Both the position numbers and the translations under genes were made by a program. Below are positions 55,293-62,000 of a stretch of DNA of 62,000 bases, piece by piece. Each line of letters begins with the position of its first letter. Position 1 is the first letter of the stretch. Origin of the DNA: Cryptomeria japonica (lineage: Eukaryota > Streptophyta > Pinopsida > Cupressales > Cupressaceae); assembly GCF_030272615.1 (NCBI RefSeq), contig NC_081412.1, forward strand, positions 690,502,083 through 690,564,082, in the 5' to 3' direction. The notes under the pieces are model-generated. The model was given only the letters and a program-made list of their open reading frames with translations. It was not told the DNA's origin and searched no databases.

Positions 55293-56849
55293 TGTTGGTC
55301 CCTACTAGTGACTGAGAGGGGGGGTGAATCAGTTACCTACCACTTATACAGGATTAAAATCTTTTATTCAAGTCTACACTAACTTCATATTCATCAATAC
55401 AAACAGTTATTGCAAGAGAACATGCATGCATGAAAAGATACATAATAACACCAAGAATTATCTTGTGGAAACCCAAATGGGAGAAAACCACTATGTGAGT
55501 TGATGCTCACAAAATTTGTATTTTTTTGGAGCATGCTTTGTAAGGAGCCATCCCTGTTAGGAGATTATAAAAATACTATTAGGTGCCGCCTGGTTAAGGA
55601 ATTCTCTTTAAGGACTGTTAGTGCCTTTACACTGTTAAAGGTAGCCTTGTTAAAGGACTTAGGATCATCAATTAAGATGTCACCCAGTTAAGGGATTTTA
55701 GAAAGGGACCTGTTAAAGTCCACTCGGTTAAGGGATTTTGAGTTGCAATGGTTAGAAAGCAACAAGAATATGATCTCCTAGAATAGCTATTGATAGCTTG
55801 ATCACATCACAATGAAATTCATACTCTGTCTGCACTAGTCGTGTCTTCTCTGCACTACACCGGTTCTCTGCTCATACCCTCGGCTTTGCACTTTTCTGGT
55901 CTACTTCGCACACACTCTTCTCTGTTAAATCACTTAGCATTTCCTCACTCTTCACTCTGCAGTTTGGATCACCTCTCAGGATTTTCACTTTGCAAATTTC
56001 GATCAATCATTTTGGTTTTTGCCAAAAACCTTTATACCATATTTCGCCAACACATACCCATTGATTCCTCAATTAGTTTACACTTAACACTCGGTAGATT
56101 TGAAATTCAAATATTTCTGAATCTTCTTGCACTCCCTCTGCACACTCTCCATCAATCTCGCCAGCAACTCATCATTCACTACCTCTACAATTAATAATTT
56201 CACCAACGTCTGGGTCATGTTCTATCTTTTTAATATGAACTAAAAAATCTGCACAAATCTCACCTAAACTGGTTATTGATTGTTGTAGTCTTCACTATTC
56301 ATTTGTTTGATGATATCTTGCCATGATAGAATCACCTTTGGTCATCACATCGAGCTTGTCGGTCACTGCTCTGAGATTCCCAGTGGATATCATCCTTCAA
56401 CCTATATCACTGGTTCGCCGGTGTAACTCTGTTATCTTCTGTTACTGGTCATTGATCACTTGTCTATCCAGAGAGCTCTGGTCATGCATAAGACTACTAA
56501 ACTTTAGTCTGAGTCAACTCTTGTGACCGCATCATCATGTCAACTACTTCTTTATCCGGTGGGAGTCCTATTGTTTCTTATCCAAACATCCTTTAGCATA
56601 TCAGTTGCTAGTTGACACTAACTCACTTGTCAGTTGGAAACAATGCACTGCCAGCATATCCTATATCGGTTTGCAGTCCTTGCACAAGTCAACACTAATT
56701 TGTGTACTAGTGACTCCAAAGGTCTCACTTACTGGTGAATATAAAAGACATCTCATTAAGTATGCAACAATAAAAGTATTGTAAAAACATTTCTTATATT
56801 GGTAACCATCCTATACTGGTTGACATCAATGACAATCACAATGCAAACA
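55293..56849 (-). repeat. C2 5' LTR
   Basis: About 1557 bases from TGTTGGTCCCTACTAGTGAC to CAATGCAAACA. It pairs with 25842-27420. It has CCCTGTTAGG, CCTGGTTAAGG, CCTTGTTAAAGG, CCCAGTTAAGGG and CTCGGTTAAGGG between 55550 and 55740. Confidence 0.92.
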
Positions 56850-57119
56850 ATCGATAAAGGAAATGGTGAAACTTAAGAGATACAATAAGATAGAGGTAAG
56901 AGAGAAGCATTTTGCTACCCCAAGATATTTGACACTAAAAAAGAACCACCTCTAATGACAAAGAGCCCCCAATTAAGTTAACTACTTATTTCATAGGGTG
57001 AGGAGCAACATGAGGTGAGAGGAGTGCTAAGGCACTACCTTTTCATAAGGAAAGAGAGAAAGATCTATTGAAAGACATATACGAGCACGATCACATTGAT
57101 CTTGAACAAATTCCTTAAA
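56850..57119 (-). other. G3 interior next to C2, no gene seen
   Basis: A GA-rich plus-strand text (GATAGAGGTAAGAGAGAAGC, GGTGAGGAGCAACATGAGG) with no supportable frame. It is probably the continuation of G3 past its gag, or the edge of a deletion made before C2 entered. Confidence 0.4.
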
Positions 57120-58397
57120 TTATTTACACTTTCCAAGAGAATGATAACCACCATGATGAAAAATACAATATCCATTTCTTTCTTTATATTTAGTGCTAAA
57201 CTTCACAAAAGGAAAAACAACATTCTTGTCATACTTCAATTTCCAAAAGATTCTAGTACCCAATTCTTCTTGATCATCGATAAGTGTAGGATTATTATTT
57301 TGTGATTGAGGACAAGAGTTATTATTAGAAGAAGGATTTTCATCCACGATTTTAACTATACCACTATTGATAAGTTCTTTTATTGAATTTTGAAAATCGA
57401 GACAGTCATTAGCATCGGGATCATGGGTTTGATGAAATGAACAAAAAGGAGGCTTTGAAGAAGAAGCACTTTTATGGGAACGAATGTCTTGTTGTCTTGC
57501 AAGATGATCTTTTAAATATTGAATCCTAAGGAGTTCATCCATAGGAGATTTATTATTGTTTCCCACACCTTCTGTGGTAACTTGTGTAGGAGGGTTTATA
57601 GGGACTCGAATTCCTTGTTCAAATTTTCCAAGTCCTTGTCCTCTAAAACCTTGTTTTGATATTATGTTAAATCCACTTCTGTAAGAATATTTTAATTGAT
57701 AAGGTGGGGGAACATTATAATAAATTTATTTTAAGTTCGTAGTGTAAGGATGTTTAGATGGAATGAAAGGATTAGTAGATTACAAAAGAATATCTTTTGG
57801 AGGAGGATTTTTATTTCTTTCATCATTCATATCCTCGTTGATAGATTGGGAAGGAAGATCCTTATCATCTAAGGCCTCATCTTTTCTTAATTTTATGTGG
57901 GGAGAGAGATCATGAATAAAATGCATGACATCATCTTCTCGACAAATTTTTTGTTGTTTAAGATAGGCTCGAGGAGAATAAGGACGATCTAGAGAGATGG
58001 AAATGCCAATATTTTGATCTTGCTCCTCTTGTGCAAGAGTATGTGTATGAGAAGAAGATAAGGCCATGTTGCTCTTCAATTATTGCTCTCCATTAGAGAG
58101 ATCATTGAGAGGAGTATTAGCTTTTACTTTATTCATATTAGATACCCTAGGAAAGGTACGAGTATTAGGTTTATCATTGTCATCTTTGGGATTGGGATCT
58201 ACAAAAGCTTTTAGGTGATTTACGTATGAAATACTTTTTCCCAAAAACATTACCATAACAGAACGTACATGATAAATGCAAGCTTTGAGATATAATTGAT
58301 GAAAAGGAAGCAACTTGGAAATCCTAAAAATGCAATATGTCCAAGTGCTATGAATGAAAAGAAATAACATGAAGTGGAAGAAGCCATTATCCAACAC
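57120..58397 (-). pseudogene. G3 gag, gypsy type with CX2H fingers
   Basis: Pieces of the minus strand give LVRPEFFPLHELF-like helical text in 58080-58397, an acidic middle (LRKDEALDDKDLPSQSINED, 57780-58079), GFRGQGLGKFEQGIRVPI near 57600-57660, and the open frame 57120-57566. The last holds FCSFHQTHDPDANDCLDF (CX2HX4DX4C; the second His of the finger is Asp) and CIFHHGGYHSLGKCK (CX2HX4HX4C). The fingers resemble that of G2's gag. QGLGKFEQGI resembles the core of a G-patch. No protease or RT follows; the frame ends against C2-side sequence. Product roles other than gag are uncertain. Confidence 0.65.
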
Positions 58398-58399
58398 AT

Positions 58400-59531
58400 G
58401 AGTGTATTAAATGTATGTAAAAAGCAATGTAATCATATGTGAAATAGAAAATAAATCAAATCCATTGATTTCCATGATGAATATTTAAATTTAGATCTAG
58501 GAATATAGTTAATAAATTAGGATTTCATAAATAAAACCTTTTAATTTATTTAAATTGATAAGACCCACAAATTTGATTCTTTTTTTTTTTTTTTGAGATT
58601 TAAATTTTGAAAAATGTGAGATGAAATTTGAAAATGAGAATTTGAAATTTGAAATTTAGAATTGAATAATGCAAAATTTTAGAAAAATGATTATTCAATT
58701 AATTGAAAGAATAAAATGCAATTCTCTAGAAAATTTACATTTAAAATTAGGATTATGTAAAAATAATCTCTTAATTTAAAATTAAAATTATCCAAAAGAG
58801 ATTTAAATTTAAAATTAGGGCCTTGTAAAAATAACTTCTTCATTATTTTTTTCTTTCATACTCTATGTATCATTAGATTCTGATACCCTAAGGGATCTGG
58901 GCAAGACCAAAGGTTTTCTTCCTCCATTCTTTCCTATCGGTGCCCACACTGAATGGCGTATGTAATCTTTTTGAAATTGATAAAAATTATTTAGGCCCCG
59001 GCCTTTTACCGATCAATAAAAAAAAAAAGAACTTAATTTTAAAATTAGATCTAAGGTTGAAACTTGGAAATTGGGAAATGCACAAGGTTAATTAAAATTT
59101 AAAAATTAGGGTCTTTTTAATTAAGCACTTAATTTTAAAATTTAAATTTGAAATTTCATCCAAGATTGCAATTTTGAATTTGATGGAGCTCTAAAATGAT
59201 AAGTTCAAAATTTAAACAACCCACAAGCTCAATTTCTTTTTAAAAAAATAGGGTTTTTTAAATTAACAACTTAATTTTAAAATTTAAATGTGAAATTTGA
59301 CTTGTAGATGAAAATTTGAAATTTGAAATTGAAAAACACTTATAGCTGAAATAATTAACCCAAATTAAGCAATTCACAAGCTCAATTTTTAATTTAAAAA
59401 TTAGGGTTTTAGTGAAATTAACTTCTAAATTTTTTAAGTTTGTAAGGAAATCAATCTTGTAAATGAAAACTTGAATTTTAAATTGCATAAACACTTAGAT
59501 CTGAGAACATAAAACATAATTAAGGGTGTAA
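58400..59531 (-). other. G3 leader with degenerate AT-rich repeats
   Basis: There is no gene. A phrase AAAAATTAGGGTTTTTAAATTAAC followed by ACTTAATTTTAAAATTTAAAT recurs near 59106, 59249 and 59402 (about 145-150 bases apart), and in weaker form near 58518, 58747 and 58815. The repeats lie between the PBS and gag. Confidence 0.65.
58839..59029 (+). mobile_element. Short poly(A)-ended insertion, possible LINE or SINE 3' end
   Basis: The AT-rich repeat is broken by about 190 bases of different composition (CTAAGGGATCTGGGCAAGAC; TTAGGCCCCGGCCTTTTACC) that end CAATAAAAAAAAAAAG. AACTT occurs at 58833-58837 and again at 59030-59034, a possible short target duplication. The GCCCCGGCCTTTT-plus-A-tail style resembles plant L1 3' ends. 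No coding part remains. Confidence 0.5.
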
Positions 59532-59547
59532 GGAGTCGGGTTCACCA
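59532..59547 (-). promoter_or_regulatory. G3 primer-binding site, non-Met type
   Basis: On the minus strand TGGTGAACCCGACTCC begins three bases from the LTR. The TGG start, position and length fit a PBS. It is not the Met-tRNA site used by the copia elements here; I did not determine the tRNA. Confidence 0.7.
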
Positions 59548-59550
59548 AAA

Positions 59551-61708
59551 TGTAAAGGGGAAAATTTGATTTGGCAATTTGCAACATAGGAGAAATCACC
59601 AAATCAAATTTTGCTTTGGGAAAGGAATTCCTTTACATTAAAAAGAGGGGAGGAATCCACTAGATTCAATCACAAATCAGATAAGGACTAAATACTAAGT
59701 AGATTGATTGATTATGATGTTTTGTTCCCTCTTTTGTAAGTTAAAATGTTGATCTAGGGGAAAGTGTTGAAATTGAAGACAAAACTGAGAAAATAATGAG
59801 CTACAAGTTCGGTATTTTGTCATGGACCTAGATCTGAGCAATATAAGATGATTCAGATCTACCCTACCAAAATGCCCTAAAAAGGCAAGGATCGTGATGC
59901 AGCAACACAGTCCTCTGAATTTTATGCAAGCCAAAAAGGGTTGTTCCGTCTCTGTGTCTGAAGCTTATTCTGAGGTACATTTGCACACCTATTTCCTACA
60001 CACTGAAAGAAAGGAAAATGGGCAGGGAATATGGGTTTTCCTAAGTCAAACCCCAGTTGAGGATGTTGGAATTTGCATGAAGATTGACTATAATGCCTAT
60101 TAGAAGCATTGTCTTGTGGAGTATCTTGTGGTTTCAGTCTTAAGTCAAACCCCAGTTGAGGATGTTGGAATTTGCATTAAGATTGAATATATATTGGATG
60201 TCGAACCAGGAGATGTATCTGCAGTATGTGTAAAGAAAGATAGGAGCATGAAAAGGATCTAATCAAGCAGAGTAGTGCTATTCACTAGATCAGCAAACCC
60301 CTATTGTTCTCTAACAATTACAACAGTCAAATCCCCTAACAGGGTAAGCTCTAACATGCTTAGTGTTATCTAAATCCTCTAGCCAAGTGATCCATTAGCT
60401 TGGACTTGAAATCCTCTACTGAGGTTACTCCTAACAGGGTATTGCTTCTAATAGGGCATTATAGTCAATCCCTTGACTGGGTGGTCCCTAACAGGATCTG
60501 TTCTTAATAGGACTTTTGTAAAAGCTTTAATAGGCCTGACTCCTAACAGGGCGAACTTTAGAAGAGTTCAGAATACTTGTGGGTATTCATCCCCACTGTG
60601 GTTTTTCTCATTTGGGTTTTCATGTCGAAATCATTGTGTCAAGTGGTGAATGTTTTTATGGTTATGTTTGCTAAGGTTAATTTCCTTAACTGCTAAACCC
60701 ACTTAGATATGATATGATGACTGACACCAATCTAAAATGTTCTTTTACTTTTGTCAATAATGTATTTGGATGTTTTGGTCAAATGGTTTGAGAATTTCAG
60801 AGTTGTTCTACTGTTATTCTGTTATGACAGTCAACTGGTGTACTTGACAATGATATTGTATTTGTTAGTTCAGTGCTTGAACCAGTCAGTTCTGAGTTTG
60901 AGTTGACAGGTTGTTTTTTTTGGTGAAAGTTTAGTCAGTTTTCTATCTATTGATTCACCCCCCCTCTCAATAGTTGACCGGATCCTTATTAATTCATCAT
61001 ACCATCAGAGGAATCAACCTTGAATGAAATGTTGCAAATACCGAAATAAATAATGGAAATGTATACCGTAGATCTGCAATGACTGATAATGATCCTTTGC
61101 TTCTTGAAGGTAATCACATATGTTGTATGAAATGACATGAACATGACAAAAACCTAATTACACATACATGGTTGCAAATGAATGATGCAATGTTGCTCCA
61201 CAATGGATAAATGAAGAATATGTAGCCTTGAAGACCTCTAGAAATGCTTGATGATGAATGCTTCAGTGATTGAATGATTGATTTATTGACTATAGTTATC
61301 CCTCTTATCCTTGCCTTATTTCCTTATTGTCACCTTCATCCAAATGAGAGGGGAAGACCTCCTTATATATTTGTCTGTTGTCAAACATATTAATTTTCCA
61401 ACATGGGCCAACATGAAGAAGTAATTCCCGCTCAAATTTTGGATAGGGCCTAAGGTTCAAATTAGGTCCCAATTAGGGAGGACCATGGTGTGGCACCACA
61501 GTCCCAGTGAAGACCTAGGCACCATACCCTAGTCCTACCCCAAATTGGGCCAAGGTTAAGGGGTCCCAGCAAGGTAAAATATGAAAATATGATGTTATTG
61601 CATGGTGGAGGCACAAATGGGTCCAGATCAAGCGTGAGGATTAGAAGAATAAGATGAGGGCCCTAAATGTGATTAAAATTGCAAAGGGTGCACTTTTAGG
61701 ACACTACA
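59551..61708 (-). repeat. G3 5' LTR, split by S1
   Basis: It begins TGTAAAGGGGAAAATTTG and ends TTTTAGGACACTACA (on the minus strand TGTAGTGTCCTAAAAG). Without S1 (60064-61007) and one GAGGA it is about 1.2 kb, the same length as its solo relative at 22474-23668. No 3' partner LTR in a full element was found in the window. Confidence 0.78.
60064..61007 (+). mobile_element. S1: solo copia LTR, plus strand
   Basis: TGTTGGAATTTGCATGAAG to CATACCATCA, flanked by perfect TSD GAGGA at 60059-60063 and 61008-61012. The target is G3's LTR, whose relative at 22974 reads GTTGAGGAATCAACC uninterrupted. Inside are CCCTAACAGGG, TCCTAACAGGG and CCCTTGACTGGG motifs (60310-60560), CCACTGTGGTTTTTCTC with GGGTTTTCATGTCG (about 60593-60630), and CACCCCCCCTCTCAA near the end. 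No internal region remains. Confidence 0.88.
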
Positions 61709-62000
61709 CAAATAAATTTAAATTTTATTCTAGTCTACTAATTTACCTACTAACAAGAGGTGTAAGTAAAATGTTTTACACTTCAAATTAAAATTTAATT
61801 ACTAAGTTGAAATACATAGAGAATATATGGAATGTACAACTCTTGTACAAACCAATGAGAATTAAAATAATAATCTAGAGGCCTAGTATTATGTGACACA
61901 CAAGATCACTATTTGTTGTTTTTTAACAATTATTCAAAGTTGTTGGCATTTTTACAAGATTTGACGCAAGGGAGATAGAATCTCTCATTTGTAAACTCTT
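61709..62000. other. Right flank, nothing recognised
   Basis: AT-rich sequence beyond G3's LTR. It could be host DNA or another element cut by the window edge; no gene or repeat was seen. Confidence 0.5.

Larger units (their letters stand above)
25842..56849 (-). mobile_element. C2: copia element, expanded to 31 kb by three nested insertions
   Basis: The 3' LTR (25842-27420) and 5' LTR (55293-56849) are about 1.56-1.58 kb and clearly the same sequence. Coding pieces lie in correct minus-strand copia order in four blocks: 54942-55275 and 48814-50705 (gag, protease, integrase), 43549-44122 (integrase C-terminus and linker) and 27772-29111 (RT, RNase H). The breaks match at the sequence level: G2 splits the RLVCKGY motif of RT, C4 splits LGYSTK in integrase, and X1 splits gag near HIQKAKVDSLR. 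Without the insertions C2 would be about 7.7 kb. No TSD of C2 itself was found. Confidence 0.88.

Noticed and set aside
1-62000. A host gene with introns, rRNA, tRNA gene or centromeric satellite
   Set aside because: No frame outside transposon families showed a known domain, no rRNA or full tRNA pattern was seen, and the tandem repeats are short and local.

Overview
The window looks like intergenic heterochromatin of a large-genome seed plant. Almost everything recognisable is LTR-retrotransposon sequence (Ty1/copia and Ty3/gypsy) nested several layers deep, and I found no ordinary cellular gene. A gymnosperm or other repeat-rich genome is plausible, but the species cannot be fixed from this sequence. 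Nearly every reading frame is broken by stops or frameshifts, so the elements are old copies. The labels G1-G3, C1-C4, NA1, S1 and X1 are mine.

Layout, left to right. (1) 1-19654 is the right-hand part of a plus-strand Tat-lineage gypsy element, G1. It has RNase H, a second archaeal-type RNase H, integrase, a spacer, an antisense plant-mobile-domain (PMD) gene, a hairpin-rich spacer, a polypurine tract and a truncated 3' LTR. A minus-strand copia element, C1 (4992-17188, TSD CTACT), sits inside the PMD gene. Inside C1's 3' LTR sits NA1 (6451-11068, TSD TAATC), an LTR element without pol that carries one large unknown ORF. (2) 19655-23807 holds a copia LTR scrap, a duplicated repeat, and gag plus 5' LTR of minus-strand copia C3, whose LTR is split by a solo LTR (22474-23668). 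(3) 23808-25841 is purine-rich degenerate tandem repeat. (4) 25842-56849 is minus-strand copia C2, expanded to 31 kb by three insertions: G2 (29112-43543), C4 (44128-48808) and a non-coding TG...CA block, X1 (50712-54936). (5) 56850-61708 holds gag, leader, PBS and 5' LTR of minus-strand gypsy G3; its LTR contains solo copia LTR S1 (60064-61007, TSD GAGGA).

G2 is the most complete element. It has two LTRs, gag with a CX2HX4HX4C finger, aspartic protease, G-patch, RT with YVDD, RNase H, archaeal-type RNase H and integrase. Past pol it carries the same PMD gene in antisense orientation as G1, so the PMD gene belongs to this retroelement family and is not a host gene beside it.

The most unusual signals are non-coding. 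G1 carries two interleaved classes of hairpin (18661-19197) with fixed loops and changing but still paired stems. X1 carries a GC-rich array of six covarying hairpins, mostly at 36-bp steps (51656-51854). G2 carries clusters of the palindrome TCGTACGA in its leader and beside its PMD gene. All comparisons were made by eye; no alignment or database search was run.
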